Of a stretch of 64,000 nt of DNA, positions 1 through 8,964 are shown in pieces. Origin of the DNA: SZUA-430 sp044220975 (lineage in GTDB: Bacteria > Pseudomonadota > Alphaproteobacteria > Micropepsales > Micropepsaceae); contig JBGAPZ010000004.1 of assembly GCA_044220975.1 (NCBI GenBank), positions 1 to 64,000 of the forward strand. Reading direction: 5' to 3'. The notes under the pieces were generated by a model. It was given only the letters and a program-made list of their open reading frames with translations, was not told where the DNA came from and did not search any database. The position numbers and the translations under genes are program-made. Numbering within the stretch: the first letter of the stretch is position 1; each line of letters opens with the position of its first letter.

Positions 1-216
1 CGTTGGGCAGCCCAAGTTGGCTGGGAGATTCTGCTGAACCGCGCGGGCACGACATTTCGCGCACTACCCGACGCGAAGAAGGAGCAGCTGAGCGAGAAGA
101 AAGCCATCGCACTGATGCTCGAGCAGCCGTCGATGATCAAGCGGCCGGTGCTTGAGGTTGGCGCTACGTTGCTCGTCGGGTTCAAGTCGGAGATCTATGC
201 GGCTCAGTTCAAGTGA
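1..216 (+). CDS. ArsC/Spx-family reductase-like protein (5' truncated by window)
   Basis: Only the C-terminal 71 residues are present; the reading frame is open from base 1 to a TGA at 214-216. The stretch VGWEILLNRAGTTFR, followed by LPDAKK, LSEKKAIALML and IKRPVLE, is the typical second half of the YffB-like branch of the arsenate reductase (ArsC) family. That branch has a thioredoxin fold and is small (about 115-120 residues). The catalytic N-terminal cysteine region lies outside the window, so activity cannot be judged. True arsenate reduction is not established for YffB-type members. The gene converges on the FAD monooxygenase gene with a 9-nt gap. Confidence 0.8.
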   Translation, partial: RWAAQVGWEILLNRAGTTFRALPDAKKEQLSEKKAIALMLEQPSMIKRPVLEVGATLLVGFKSEIYAAQFK

Positions 217-225
217 CGCTCTTGT

Positions 226-1512
226 TCAGCCCCACATAACGCGCGCGAAAATGTCCGGACGGAACAAGGTCGCCGGTGGAGCCAGCATATTCTGCACGCG
301 CGCGATCGCTTCAGAGACTTGGACGCTGCGGCTCGCGGTTCCGTTCATGCGTTCGGTGTACCAGAGGAGGAAGCGAATGGCGGCGGGCTGGGCCTTTGGG
401 TTGTTGCGCTTGGCTTCAAGATCTGGGAAACCCCATGCGGCGTCGACGATGGGCCTGATTGCTTTGTAATAAGCGCGTGCGAAGCCGTCTTGCGACGGGT
501 CGTTGGCGGCCAGGCACTTGCTCAACGCGTCGGCTTCAAGCGCTGCCACGGTCATGCCTTGGCCGAAGATTGGGTTGAAGCTTGCGACCGCATCGCCGAT
601 GGCGACGATGCCTTCAGGCAGATCGGGGAGGGCGTCGAAGTTGCGGCGTACGCTTGCCGAGAAGCGCGAGAAGGCAAGCGGCGTTATCGGCACCAGGTCT
701 TTGATCGCGTCGTATCCTTCACGGACGGGAAGGCGGTCGCGCGCGAGGGCCAGCATCTCTTCGTGCGATTGCGGGAGCGGCAGCTTGGCGTTGGCGCCGA
801 GCGAGACTTGGATGCGGTTGTTTTCGACCGTGAATATGAGCAAGCCCATTTTGGCGTGGAAGTCCGCCACCTGCATCGGGCGCGGGCGTTCCGTGCCGGG
901 CTTCGGTTCAAGCAGGTAGGAACAGTAGGCGGAGGCGAGCGGCGAGGTTTCGTGTGGCGGCGTCGCTGCACCAGCCGCCTTCATCCAATCAGCTAGGTTC
1001 GAACGGCGGCCGCGTGCGTCCACGATGAGATCGGCGTCGCGCGTGCGATCGGCGATCTTGATCCCGGTGACGCGCTTGGCGTCGCCCATGAGGCCCGTTG
1101 CTTCGGTGTCTTCCAGGATTTGGACTTTCGGCTGCCGGCGGATGTGGCGCGCGAGACCCCACTCGATGAACGGGCGCGTTGCGATCAGAATCTTCAGCGG
1201 GTTCTTGTGCTGCTTGCGCCATCCCAGCACGTAGATCGAGACGTTGTTCGCGCCGACAATGGTAGCGCCGTGGTCGACGAGGTCGGCAGTAAAGCCCGGG
1301 AACAGGCCTTCGATGGTGTCGAGGCCCTTGGCGAGCATCGCGTGGGCGTGCGCGCCCTGTGGGGCGGCGTGGCGAACCTCGCCGTCGCTGGCGAGGCGTT
1401 CTTTTTCGACGATGGTGACACGGTCGAAGTGATCGCTGAGCACGCGGGCCGCGAGGAGGCCGGCGATGCTTCCCCCAAGGACTACGGCGTGGCGTTTTCC
1501 GGTCGCACTCAT
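226..1512 (-). CDS. FAD-dependent monooxygenase/oxidoreductase
   Basis: The 428-residue protein starts with a Rossmann dinucleotide site (VVLGGSIAGLLAARVL, residues about 10-25) ending in an acidic ribose-binding residue (TIVEKE). A mid-protein VDARGRRS matches the DG-type motif, and GDAVASFNPIFGQGM is the GD motif that binds FAD ribityl phosphate. This is the p-hydroxybenzoate hydroxylase fold of flavin monooxygenases and geranylgeranyl-reductase-like proteins. No signal peptide is visible, so it is probably cytosolic. The substrate cannot be inferred; no pathway genes sit beside it. It stands alone between a convergent ArsC-like gene and a divergently transcribed small membrane gene. Confidence 0.82.
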   Translation of the reverse strand: MSATGKRHAVVLGGSIAGLLAARVLSDHFDRVTIVEKERLASDGEVRHAAPQGAHAHAMLAKGLDTIEGLFPGFTADLVDHGATIVGANNVSIYVLGWRKQHKNPLKILIATRPFIEWGLARHIRRQPKVQILEDTEATGLMGDAKRVTGIKIADRTRDADLIVDARGRRSNLADWMKAAGAATPPHETSPLASAYCSYLLEPKPGTERPRPMQVADFHAKMGLLIFTVENNRIQVSLGANAKLPLPQSHEEMLALARDRLPVREGYDAIKDLVPITPLAFSRFSASVRRNFDALPDLPEGIVAIGDAVASFNPIFGQGMTVAALEADALSKCLAANDPSQDGFARAYYKAIRPIVDAAWGFPDLEAKRNNPKAQPAAIRFLLWYTERMNGTASRSVQVSEAIARVQNMLAPPATLFRPDIFARVMWG

Positions 1513-1573
1513 GCGGGCGGATGGATACGCTTTGGGGCCGCTGTTGTCACGTGGATGGGGCTTTTAGCATTCG

Positions 1574-1852
1574 ATGCTTTCGATGACGCCAATCATGTTG
1601 GGGGCAGCGGCCGTGCTGCTGGTGCTCTTCGGCGTGCGAGTGGCGCGCATGCCGCGCTCGTTGCCGTTTGCGGTCGCCTATTTTGTGTTTTTGGTCGTGC
1701 TTGTCGGTGGCGGCGTTGCAGTCTTCATCGGAGCGGGCTGGGTCGCGGTGTATTTGCGGCTCAGCAAAGAGGTGGCGCTGGCCGTCACGTTCGGCGTCAC
1801 GCTGGTGAGCCTGTTCTTCCTGTGGTGGGTGGCGCGGCGCGCGATCCGCTAG
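1574..1852 (+). CDS. Small hypothetical membrane protein
   Basis: A 92-residue reading frame with three hydrophobic segments (about residues 6-20, 31-55 and 67-86) and an arginine-rich C-terminus (WWVARRAIR) as expected for a cytoplasmic tail. It could start at either of two closely spaced ATGs (1574 or 1583). It is divergent from the FAD monooxygenase gene with about 60 nt between the starts. I do not recognise the family. The membrane pattern and lack of a competing gene on the other strand support it being real, but the size leaves doubt. Confidence 0.55.
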   Translation: MLSMTPIMLGAAAVLLVLFGVRVARMPRSLPFAVAYFVFLVVLVGGGVAVFIGAGWVAVYLRLSKEVALAVTFGVTLVSLFFLWWVARRAIR

Positions 1853-1860
1853 GCGCAAAC

Positions 1861-1885
1861 GAAAAAGGGCCGCGTATCGCGGCCC
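1861..1885 (-). terminator. Rho-independent terminator of the barrel gene at 1910-2479
   Basis: Perfect 8-bp stem GGGCCGCG/CGCGGCCC with a 3-nt loop (1867-1885). On the minus strand it is followed by a run of five T residues (1862-1866 read in reverse). It lies 24 nt past the stop codon of the minus-strand gene. Confidence 0.85.
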
Positions 1886-1909
1886 AGGCGTTGCTCGGAG
1901 GAATGCTGG

Positions 1910-2479
1910 TTAGTTCAGCAAGAAGTCGAAGCGCAGCGTCACGCTTTGGTCGCGCTCTTCATCGCGCGGCAGCGTGTTCTGCTGAAGCAGCGGATTGTTG
2001 AGCTGCTCCGAATACCGGTACTCAAGGCCCAAGGTCATCGACGGCGTGAACGAGTACGTGACGCCTGCCATGCCTTGATACGCGAACGTACCGCGCGGAA
2101 CCGCTTCGTTCAGCAACAGCGGCTCTTCGCCGAGGTTCTTCTTACCGAAGCCGCCGCCGACATACGTGTCGAGCGACCAACCCGGCGAATAAACGTAGTA
2201 GCCGTTCGCGGTGATCGATTCGGCGCCGTCGTTGAGCAACGGAACCGACAAGCCGGCTGCGATCGGTGCAACGCCAGTGTCTGCGCCGAGACCGGAGTGC
2301 AAGCCAACGAAGAAGCCGCCCTTCTTCTGCGGCTCATCCGCTTTCGCGAGCATGCCGAGATCGGCGTAAATCGAAGAGACGATACGGTCGGCTGTCGACT
2401 CATCGGCAGCATACGACGGCGCCGATGCCGTGAAGGCACCCGCCGTTGCAACCGCCAGTATGGTCATCGCACGCTTCAT
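1910..2479 (-). CDS. Outer-membrane beta-barrel protein, small porin-like
   Basis: The 189-residue protein has a classical signal peptide ending in APSYA-ADES (residues 1-24). The rest alternates polar and hydrophobic residues with aromatic girdles (GYYVYSPGWSLDTYVGGGFG, GTFAYQGMAGVTYSF, MTLGLEYRYSEQ). It finishes with a strand, VTLRFDFLLN, rather than a perfect C-terminal phenylalanine. The length fits an eight-stranded barrel of the OmpA-transmembrane or OmpW/PagL size class; no lipase motif is evident. It is a single-gene unit with its own terminator. The upstream region is 570 nt long and shared with the divergent yfgM-like/bamB/der group. Confidence 0.72.
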   Translation of the reverse strand: MKRAMTILAVATAGAFTASAPSYAADESTADRIVSSIYADLGMLAKADEPQKKGGFFVGLHSGLGADTGVAPIAAGLSVPLLNDGAESITANGYYVYSPGWSLDTYVGGGFGKKNLGEEPLLLNEAVPRGTFAYQGMAGVTYSFTPSMTLGLEYRYSEQLNNPLLQQNTLPRDEERDQSVTLRFDFLLN

Positions 2480-3049
2480 CGTGCTTTAGCCCCGTTGTTT
2501 GGCTCTGAGCCCCATGGACTTGCGTCCGCCGCTTTTGAGCCTTCCGTCTCACGTAATGTCGAATGACTCGTCCTTAATCGCAATTGTCGCGGGGAAAGAT
2601 TGTCCGACACTTGCAGAGAAGACACACGGTATTGCGCTGTGGCCGGGGTGGCACACCTAGAAGTAGCGGTGCGTCTCGAAATTCCTGCCAAACAAAGGTT
2701 GCGTCAAGAGGACAAAACTCTGCGTTTGCGCGAAAAATTTGGTTACCGTCGCGGCCATTTCCGCCGTTCTTCGAAGGTGCCGCTGCGCATGGAAATGGGC
2801 CTGTTGCAGCTTCGATCTGGCATCCAGGGTAGCCTATAACCACTGAGGCGCAGCGTCTCGTTAAGAAGTTGGTAACTTCTGGCCTTGCACCGGGGCGGTC
2901 AAATCATCGGTGCCAGGGGCATTTTTCGAATCCGGTGATTCGCGGCTTGACTGGCGGAATGTGGAATTGCGACCCCAGGGCAACATGGCTAATGTCCCGC
3001 GCTCAATTCTAGCCGTTGGCGGCGTTTCTCCGCCCTATCGAAGGCCCTC
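2480..3049. other. 570-nt divergent intergenic region
   Basis: No open frame here looks like a protein. On the minus strand TTGACG at 2702-2707 and GAATTT at 2679-2684 are separated by 17 nt, a possible weak promoter for the barrel gene with a long leader. Plus-strand regulation of the yfgM-like gene must also lie here, but I see no convincing -35/-10 pair. Confidence 0.4.
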
Positions 3050-3865
3050 GTGAGCGACGTTTTCCAAGAAGTCGAAGAGGAATATCGCCAACAACAAATG
3101 GCGAAATTCTGGGAGAAATACCGTGTTCCGCTGATCGGCGCTGCTGCCGCCTTGATTTTGGGCGTCGCCGCTTACCAGGGCTGGTCCTACTACCACGCGC
3201 AAGAAGTCGAGAAGTCCTCGCGCGAGATGGAAGCGATCGGGGACCTTCTGAGAAATGCAGGCGGAGAGAAACAGGCGACGGAGCGGCTCGGCAAGCTCGC
3301 TGTTTCTGGTGCCGGCGCTTACACGACCCTCGCCAAGTTGCAGCAGGCCGCGCTGATCGCGCAGTCGGGCGACGTGAAAACGGCCGTCAAACTCTACGAA
3401 GCCGTCGCGAACAGCGAGCGATCGCCGTTGTTCCGCGACTTCGCGATTGTTCGCGCAGCTGTGTTCCTCGTCGATCTCGACACGTACGACAACGTCAAGA
3501 AGACGCTTTCGCCGGTCGCGACGGGCGCAGGTCCCTGGGCGGTGCAAGCGAAAGAGTTGCTCGCGTATTCCGCGTGGCGGGCCGGCAAGACCGATGACGC
3601 AAAAGCGCTCTATGACGATATCGAAAAAACCGACACTGCATCGGTCGGCGTGAAGCGGCGGTCGACGGAGATGCTCGCGCTTATCCGTTCAGGTTTGAAA
3701 TTCACCGACATGAAGGCAGCGCCGTCGTCGTTGCTCTTGCCGCAACCCGGCACGAGCGATGGCCCGCTGCTGCTACAGCCATTGAAGCCGCCACCGGAGC
3801 AACCGAGCTCGTTGCTCGGTCCCGATCCAATTGCGCCCTCTGCCCCCACCCCCACGCCACAGTGA
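3050..3865 (+). CDS. YfgM-like TPR membrane protein (ancillary translocon subunit family)
   Basis: The 271-residue protein starts at a GTG. It has a short cytosolic N-terminus (VFQEVEEEYRQQQMAKFW), one transmembrane helix (about residues 27-48, LIGAAAALILGVAAYQGW) and a helical TPR-type domain over residues 60-215. The C-terminal 50 residues are Pro-rich (PSSLLLPQPGTS through SAPTPTPQ). This is the architecture of YfgM/UPF0070 proteins, which in Escherichia coli sit beside SecYEG and link to periplasmic chaperones. The gene overlaps bamB by 4 bp (GTGA), and der follows, the same yfgM-bamB-der order as in many proteobacteria. The low-complexity Pro tail is longer than usual. Confidence 0.82.
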   Translation: MSDVFQEVEEEYRQQQMAKFWEKYRVPLIGAAAALILGVAAYQGWSYYHAQEVEKSSREMEAIGDLLRNAGGEKQATERLGKLAVSGAGAYTTLAKLQQAALIAQSGDVKTAVKLYEAVANSERSPLFRDFAIVRAAVFLVDLDTYDNVKKTLSPVATGAGPWAVQAKELLAYSAWRAGKTDDAKALYDDIEKTDTASVGVKRRSTEMLALIRSGLKFTDMKAAPSSLLLPQPGTSDGPLLLQPLKPPPEQPSSLLGPDPIAPSAPTPTPQ

Positions 3866-5223
3866 AAACGAGATCCGACATGACGTTCCGCGTTTCTTAC
3901 CGCTCGTTGGCGGCTCTCAGCCTGTTTGCCTTCTCGCTCAGCGCTTGCGAGACGCTTGAGCAATTCATCACGCCCGGTGTGAAGGTCGAAGTGCGCGGCG
4001 AGCGCGTCGCCGTGCTGCCGTCCGCGTCGGCGGTCGAGGCCGACCCGAAGCTTCAGAACGAGCCGGTCGTGCTGCCGAAGCCGGTCGTCAATGCGGACTG
4101 GCCGCAGCCAGGCGGATATGCCGACAACGTGATGCACCATTTGTCGGCGGTCGGGAAACTCAACCGCGCATGGGGTTCGAGCATCGGGTCTGGCTCGTCT
4201 TCCGACACGCGACTGACGGCCTCGCCGGTCGTCGCGGGCGGTAAGGTGTACGTGCTCGATGCGCAAGTGAACGTCTCGGCCTATGACGCAAAGAGCGGCG
4301 ACCGCTTGTGGCGCGTCGATCTCACGCCCGAAGATGAAGACGCTGAAGAGGGCTTCGGTGGCGGCGTTGCAATCGACGGCGACAAGCTCTTTGTGTCCAC
4401 CGGTTTCGGCTTCGTTGCGGCACTCAATGCGCAGAACGGGAAGGAGATTTGGCGGCGCTCGGCGACCGTGCCGTTCCGTGCGGCGCCGGTGGTGAACGGC
4501 GGACGCGTCTTCGTCGCCACGCAAGAAAATCAATTGATGGCGCTTGCCGAAGACGACGGGCGCGTGCTGTGGGATCACCGCGGCATTGCGGAATCGGCCG
4601 GCATTTTGGGTTCGAACAGCGTCGCGGTTTCGGGCGACCTCGTGGTCGTGCCGTACACATCGGGTGAGCTCTTCGCACTGAACGTGCGCAACGGGCGCCC
4701 GGTTTGGAGCGATACGTTGGCGCGTTCCGGCGGGCTCACGCCGCTTGCGAGCCTGGCAGACATTTCGGGCCGTCCGGTGATCGACCGCGGCCTTGTGTTC
4801 GCGAACAGCCATGCGGGCCGCCTTGTTGCGATCGACATGCGTACGGGCGAGCGCGTTTGGACCATCGACGTCGGCGGTACGCAACGGCCGTGGGTCGTCG
4901 GCGACTATGTCTACGTCATCACCGACAACGCACAGGTTTTGTGCGTGCGGCGTGCCGACGGTCGCATCCGCTGGATTCATCAACTTGACGCCTATCGCGA
5001 TTCGGAAGGGCGGCGCGGGGCGATCGCGTGGTCGGGACCGGTGCTCGTTTCGGACCGGCTGATCGCGGTGTCGTCGGAAGGCTATGCGATTTCGATTTCG
5101 CCCTATACCGGCCAGGTGTTGGGTCAGATCGACATTCCGGACAAGGCGTTCATCGCGCCGGTTGTCGCCAACAACACAGTCTATGTGTTGACCGACGACG
5201 CCAAGCTCACGGCGCTTAGGTAA
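3862..5223 (+). CDS. bamB: Outer membrane assembly factor BamB
   Basis: A 453-residue lipoprotein with a lipobox LSAC-E near residue 29 and repeated PQQ-type blades such as GGKVYVLDAQVNVSAYDAKSG, GDKLFVSTGFGFVAALNAQNG and NNTVYVLTDDAKLTAL. Together these form the eight-bladed beta-propeller of BamB, the BAM-complex subunit that helps insert beta-barrels into the outer membrane. The GTG start at 3862 overlaps the upstream stop by 4 bp. An ATG six codons later (3880) is an equally sensible start for the signal peptide. Neighbours yfgM-like and der support the assignment. The several outer-membrane barrels encoded in this window are likely clients. Confidence 0.93.
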   Translation: MKTRSDMTFRVSYRSLAALSLFAFSLSACETLEQFITPGVKVEVRGERVAVLPSASAVEADPKLQNEPVVLPKPVVNADWPQPGGYADNVMHHLSAVGKLNRAWGSSIGSGSSSDTRLTASPVVAGGKVYVLDAQVNVSAYDAKSGDRLWRVDLTPEDEDAEEGFGGGVAIDGDKLFVSTGFGFVAALNAQNGKEIWRRSATVPFRAAPVVNGGRVFVATQENQLMALAEDDGRVLWDHRGIAESAGILGSNSVAVSGDLVVVPYTSGELFALNVRNGRPVWSDTLARSGGLTPLASLADISGRPVIDRGLVFANSHAGRLVAIDMRTGERVWTIDVGGTQRPWVVGDYVYVITDNAQVLCVRRADGRIRWIHQLDAYRDSEGRRGAIAWSGPVLVSDRLIAVSSEGYAISISPYTGQVLGQIDIPDKAFIAPVVANNTVYVLTDDAKLTALR

Positions 5224-5243
5224 CTCCGGCCGCTGATGCGCAA

Positions 5244-6587
5244 ATGTCGTTCACCGTCGCGATTGCCGGGCGCCCCAATGTGGGCAAGTCGACGCTGTTC
5301 AACCGGCTGACGCGCAGTCACGCCGCCATCGTCGACGACACGCCCGGCGTCACGCGCGATTGGCGCGATGGCGAAGTTCAGCTGTTGGATCTTGCATTCC
5401 GCTTGCTCGATACAGCAGGCCTCGACGATGCGAAGGGCGACGATCTTGGCGCTCGAATCCAAAAGCAGACGCGGGCCGCCATCGATCAGGCCGATGCGCT
5501 GATCTTCGTGATCGACGGGCGCGAGGGCATCACGGGCCAAGACAAGGACGTCGCGAAGCTTCTGCGGCGCTCGGGCAAGCCGATCATATTTGCGGTGAAC
5601 AAATCGGACACGCGCGCTTCGGAGGCGACGTTCGTCGAGGCCGAGCGCATGGGCTTTGGCGAGCCGGTTGCGATTTCCGCCGCACACGGGCGCGGTCTCG
5701 ACGATCTCTATCGCGCGCTGATTGCGATCGCACCTTCGGATGCGCGTGTCGAGGCTGAAGAAGACGCAGAAAAGGCGCTCACCATTGCGATCACCGGACG
5801 GCCGAATGCAGGCAAGTCCACGCTCTTGAATCGCCTGATCGGGAAGGAACGTTCGGTCACTGGGCCCGAGGCCGGGATCACGCGCGATGCGGTCGCGGCG
5901 GAATGGTCGTGGGAGGGACGGCGGGTCAAGCTTGTCGATACCGCGGGCCTCAGGCGTAAGGCGAAGGTTTCCGAAGACTTGGAAAAGCTCTCGGTCGCGG
6001 ACGCACTTGAAGAAATCAAGATGGCCGAGGTCGTGATCCTGGTCATCGACGCCGATATCCCGTTCGAGACGCAGGACCTTCAGATCGCCGACCTCGTCGA
6101 GCGCGAGGGCCGCGTGATGGTGGTTGCCGTCAACAAGTGGGATCTGGTCGAGGACAAGGCCAAGCGCCTGAAGACGCTGAAAGCGCGCGTCGACGAATTG
6201 TTGCCGCAGTGGCGGGGCGTGCCGATCGTTGCAATCTCCGCGCTGTCGGGTGAAGGCGTGGATCGCTTGATGCCGGCCATCGTCAAGCAGCACGAAATCT
6301 GGAACAGGCGCATCTCTACGCACAAGCTGAACGATTGGCTGCAGATGATGATCGAGCAGCACTCGCCGCCCGCGCCGAAGGGACGGCGGATTAAGATTCG
6401 CTACATGACGCAGGCGCGCACGCGGCCGCCGACGTTTGCGATTTCGTCGAGCCAGGCCGGCGAGTTACCCAGTGACTACGGCCGCTATCTCATCAACGGC
6501 TTGCGCGAGCATTTCGGCTTCACCGGTGTCCCGATCCGCATGAAAGTGAAGGCGGGCGAGAACCCGTTCGACAAGCGCAAGCGTTAG
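5244..6587 (+). CDS. der: Ribosome assembly GTPase Der (EngA)
   Basis: The 447-residue protein has two tandem GTPase domains, the hallmark of Der. The first has GRPNVGKSTLFNRL (residues 8-21), DTPGVTRDWRDG and NKSD. The second has GRPNAGKSTLLNRL (near residue 188), DTAGLRRKAKV and NKWDLV. A KH-like C-terminal domain ends in GENPFDKRKR. Der acts in 50S subunit maturation. Length and motif order are normal for the family. It follows bamB by 20 nt and precedes the GFA gene by 13 nt, so co-transcription is likely. Confidence 0.97.
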   Translation: MSFTVAIAGRPNVGKSTLFNRLTRSHAAIVDDTPGVTRDWRDGEVQLLDLAFRLLDTAGLDDAKGDDLGARIQKQTRAAIDQADALIFVIDGREGITGQDKDVAKLLRRSGKPIIFAVNKSDTRASEATFVEAERMGFGEPVAISAAHGRGLDDLYRALIAIAPSDARVEAEEDAEKALTIAITGRPNAGKSTLLNRLIGKERSVTGPEAGITRDAVAAEWSWEGRRVKLVDTAGLRRKAKVSEDLEKLSVADALEEIKMAEVVILVIDADIPFETQDLQIADLVEREGRVMVVAVNKWDLVEDKAKRLKTLKARVDELLPQWRGVPIVAISALSGEGVDRLMPAIVKQHEIWNRRISTHKLNDWLQMMIEQHSPPAPKGRRIKIRYMTQARTRPPTFAISSSQAGELPSDYGRYLINGLREHFGFTGVPIRMKVKAGENPFDKRKR

Positions 6588-6600
6588 AGGAGACCTTCTC

Positions 6601-7005
6601 GTGACGATCACAGGCGGCTGTCACTGCGGTGCAATTCGTTATGAGGCGAGCGGCGAGGCGCTGACACATGCGCTCTGCCATTGCGCGGATTGCAGGCGCC
6701 ATGCAGGCGCGCCGATGGTTGGCTGGACGATGTACCCCGAGAGCGCGGTCAAAGTTACGAAGGGCACGCCCAAGATCTACAAGTCTTCCGAGCACGGCCG
6801 GCGTTCGTTTTGCGCCGATTGCGGGACCGGACTTTTCTACGCCAACGCGCAGAACTTGCCCGGCATCATCGATATTCAAAGTGCGACATACGACGATCCG
6901 AGCGCGGTGCCTGCGCAGGTGCATATTCAGGTTGCCGATCGCATACCCTGGATGGCGCAAGCGCACGAACTCCCCACGTTCGACCGCTATCCGCCGCAAG
7001 ACTAG
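6601..7005 (+). CDS. GFA-family (CENP-V/GFA) zinc-binding protein
   Basis: A 134-residue protein beginning at GTG with AGGAGA just upstream. The zinc ligands of the GFA fold are present: GGCHCGAIRYEA (residues 5-16), CHCADCRRHAGAP (about 27-39) and FCADCGTGLFY (about 70-80). The founding member is the glutathione-dependent formaldehyde-activating enzyme Gfa, but most short homologues have no assigned reaction. I therefore call only the fold. It is 13 nt behind der and may be carried on the same transcript. Confidence 0.87.
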   Translation: MTITGGCHCGAIRYEASGEALTHALCHCADCRRHAGAPMVGWTMYPESAVKVTKGTPKIYKSSEHGRRSFCADCGTGLFYANAQNLPGIIDIQSATYDDPSAVPAQVHIQVADRIPWMAQAHELPTFDRYPPQD

Positions 7006-7159
7006 ACGCGATTGGCACATTGTGCCGGTGTGGCTTGACCATCCCGCGTGCGCATCAATCGCTGCGTGTGTGACGGAAACCCGCTGTTGCGGGGGGCGAC
7101 AATGCAGCGATTCTGGCCTTACTCTCGGCCACAGGACCGAAACTCCATCGAGGTGAGTC

Positions 7160-8158
7160 ATGACTGTTCGCGCCGCTGCATTGATGACGACGGCTCTGTT
7201 CTTGGTGCAGGCGACGTTTGCCGATGTGCTGCCGCCGAAGCCCGAGCCTGCTGCGCCGGCGACCGATCCGGCAGCGCCCGCGACGGCGCCTGCCGATGCG
7301 ACGGCGCCTGCCGATGCGACGGCGCCGGTAGATGCCGCGAAGAAGCTCGATCCGCGCGAGGTTGCCGCCAACAGCTTGGTGCAGCGCGACGGCGCGCATG
7401 ACTTGCCAGGCGGCAAGGCGCATATCGTTGTCGCGGAAGGCTTCGCGTTTCTCGATGCGGCGGACACACAGAAACTTCTGACGCAAGTGTGGGGCAACCC
7501 GCCCGATGTTGGCAAAGACGCGCTGGGCGCGATCGTGCCGAAGGGTGTGAGCCCGTTTGCCGACGAAAGCTGGGCCGCCATCATCACGTATGAGGATGAC
7601 GGGCACGTCGCGGACGACGACGCGAAGGCGATCAACTACACCGACCTGATGAAGGAAATGCAGGACGGCGTGGTCGAGGAGAATAAGGAGCGCAAGGCGG
7701 CGGGCTACGAAATGGTGGCGCTGATCGGCTGGGCGCAGGAGCCGAAATACGACGCGACCGAGCACAAGCTTTATTGGGCGAAGCATCTGAAGTTTGGGGC
7801 AGAGCCCGACACGCTGAACTATTCGATCCGCGCTCTCGGGCGCGAAGGCGTGCTGCAAGTGAACGTCATCGGCGGAATGAACCAGCTTAAGGATATCGAC
7901 GCCAAGGCGCCCACGATGCTTTCGATGGTGTCGTTCACGGAAGGCAATCGCTACGCCGACTACAAAGAGGGCGACAAGCTTGCGGCCTACGGCATTGCGG
8001 GCCTGATCGCGGGCGGTGTTGCGGCGAAGGCGGGGCTGTTCAAGTTGCTGCTTGCGGCGTGGAAGTTCATCGCTATCGGCGTGATTGCGGTGGGCGGCGC
8101 GGTGTGGCGCTTCTTCGGTTCGATGTTTGGCCGCAAGACGGATGGCGGCGCGGCGTAG
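7160..8158 (+). CDS. DUF2167 membrane-anchored protein
   Basis: The 332-residue protein has a signal peptide (residues 1-21), a Pro/Ala/Thr-rich linker, then the DUF2167 body. Body motifs include FLDAADTQKLLTQVWGNPP, ESWAAIITYEDDGHV and the GWAQEPKYDATEHKLYWAK block, followed by NYSIRALGREGVLQVNVIG. Two C-terminal transmembrane helices lie at about residues 277-320. The function of DUF2167 is not known; the layout suggests an exported domain tethered to the inner membrane. The gene stands alone and ends at a strong terminator. The linker is expanded by an 18-bp tandem repeat. Confidence 0.85.
   Translation: MTVRAAALMTTALFLVQATFADVLPPKPEPAAPATDPAAPATAPADATAPADATAPVDAAKKLDPREVAANSLVQRDGAHDLPGGKAHIVVAEGFAFLDAADTQKLLTQVWGNPPDVGKDALGAIVPKGVSPFADESWAAIITYEDDGHVADDDAKAINYTDLMKEMQDGVVEENKERKAAGYEMVALIGWAQEPKYDATEHKLYWAKHLKFGAEPDTLNYSIRALGREGVLQVNVIGGMNQLKDIDAKAPTMLSMVSFTEGNRYADYKEGDKLAAYGIAGLIAGGVAAKAGLFKLLLAAWKFIAIGVIAVGGAVWRFFGSMFGRKTDGGAA
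7280..7333 (+). repeat. 18-bp tandem repeat, three copies, in the DUF2167 gene
   Basis: Two identical units and one degenerate unit, each an in-frame 18-mer (GCGACGGCGCCTGCCGAT) encoding Ala-Thr-Ala-Pro-Ala-Asp. It lengthens the flexible linker between signal peptide and DUF2167 domain and could vary in copy number between strains. Confidence 0.85.
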
Positions 8159-8201
8159 GACTGGCGCTTTCCGCATTTGCGGCAGGTTGGCGCAAGCTTG
8201 A

Positions 8202-8230
8202 GGCCCGAGACGTTTTTCGGGCCCCTTTTT
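8202..8230 (+). terminator. Rho-independent terminator after the DUF2167 gene
   Basis: Stem GGCCCGA (8202-8208) pairs with TCGGGCC (8217-8223), followed by CC and five T residues (8226-8230). It sits 44 nt past the DUF2167 stop and 13 nt before the end of the convergent SDR gene. Confidence 0.87.
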
Positions 8231-8242
8231 GCTGAACAACGA

Positions 8243-8947
8243 CTAGCGCTTGAACGCGACGCTTTCGCCGTTGCGCGTTTCGCTGGGCATCACCAGCTCG
8301 ATCAGTTGAGCGGCGACTGTTTCGGGGCTGGGAAGCGTTTGCGGGTCTTCGCCGGGGACCGCTTTGGCGCGCATGTTCGTGCGCGTGGGGCCGGGGTTGA
8401 AGAGGTTCACGCGCACCGAGGTCAGGGCGCACTCGGCGGCATAGGTGAAGACCAGCGCGTCGAGAGCGGCTTTGCTGGCGGCGTAAGTGCCCCAATAGGC
8501 GCGCGGGTTTTTGGCGGCGCCAGAGGTGACGAATACGGCGCGGCCGGCGTCGCTTGCTTTAAGTAGCGGATCGAAGAATTGGATCAGCCGCAGGTTTGCG
8601 TTCACGTTGACGTCGAAGGCTTCGATCCAGTGTTTCGGATTGATGTGGGCGACGGGCGTTAGGTCGTGCAGCACGCCAGCGTTGCCGATGAGGATGTCGA
8701 GCTTTCTCCAGCGTTCAGCGACGGCGCCGGCGAGGCGCGGGAAGGCGGCGCCGTCTCTCAGGTCGAGTGGAACAAGAGTTGCGGCACCGCCTGCCTTCTT
8801 GACGGCGTCGTCCAACTCTTCGAGACCGCCGACCGTGCGCGCAACGGCAATGACGTGGGCACCTTGCGTGGCGAGAGCCAGCGCAGTGGCGCGGCCGATG
8901 CCGCGCGAGGCGCCGGTGACGAGGGCGATGCGGTTGGTTAGGCGCAT
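8243..8947 (-). CDS. SDR-family short-chain dehydrogenase
   Basis: A 234-residue classical short-chain dehydrogenase: cofactor loop TGASRGIGRATALALA (residues about 11-26), the NAG motif (IGNAGV), a catalytic serine in VFVTSGAAKN, and the YxxxK pair in YAASKAAL. The typical substrate is a small alcohol or ketone with NAD(P); the specific one is unknown. It is the last gene of the radA-cvpA-purF-SDR run, 17 nt after purF. The same purF-SDR pairing occurs in other Alphaproteobacteria, so this is likely a conserved housekeeping companion rather than a recent arrival. Confidence 0.9.
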   Translation of the reverse strand: MRLTNRIALVTGASRGIGRATALALATQGAHVIAVARTVGGLEELDDAVKKAGGAATLVPLDLRDGAAFPRLAGAVAERWRKLDILIGNAGVLHDLTPVAHINPKHWIEAFDVNVNANLRLIQFFDPLLKASDAGRAVFVTSGAAKNPRAYWGTYAASKAALDALVFTYAAECALTSVRVNLFNPGPTRTNMRAKAVPGEDPQTLPSPETVAAQLIELVMPSETRNGESVAFKR

Positions 8948-8964
8948 GACATGCTTACAAAGGG

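Noticed and set aside
2584..2839. Small genes in the barrel/yfgM-like spacer
   Set aside because: Two overlapping frames of about 80 codons with no hydrophobic or domain pattern; only weak signals support expression.
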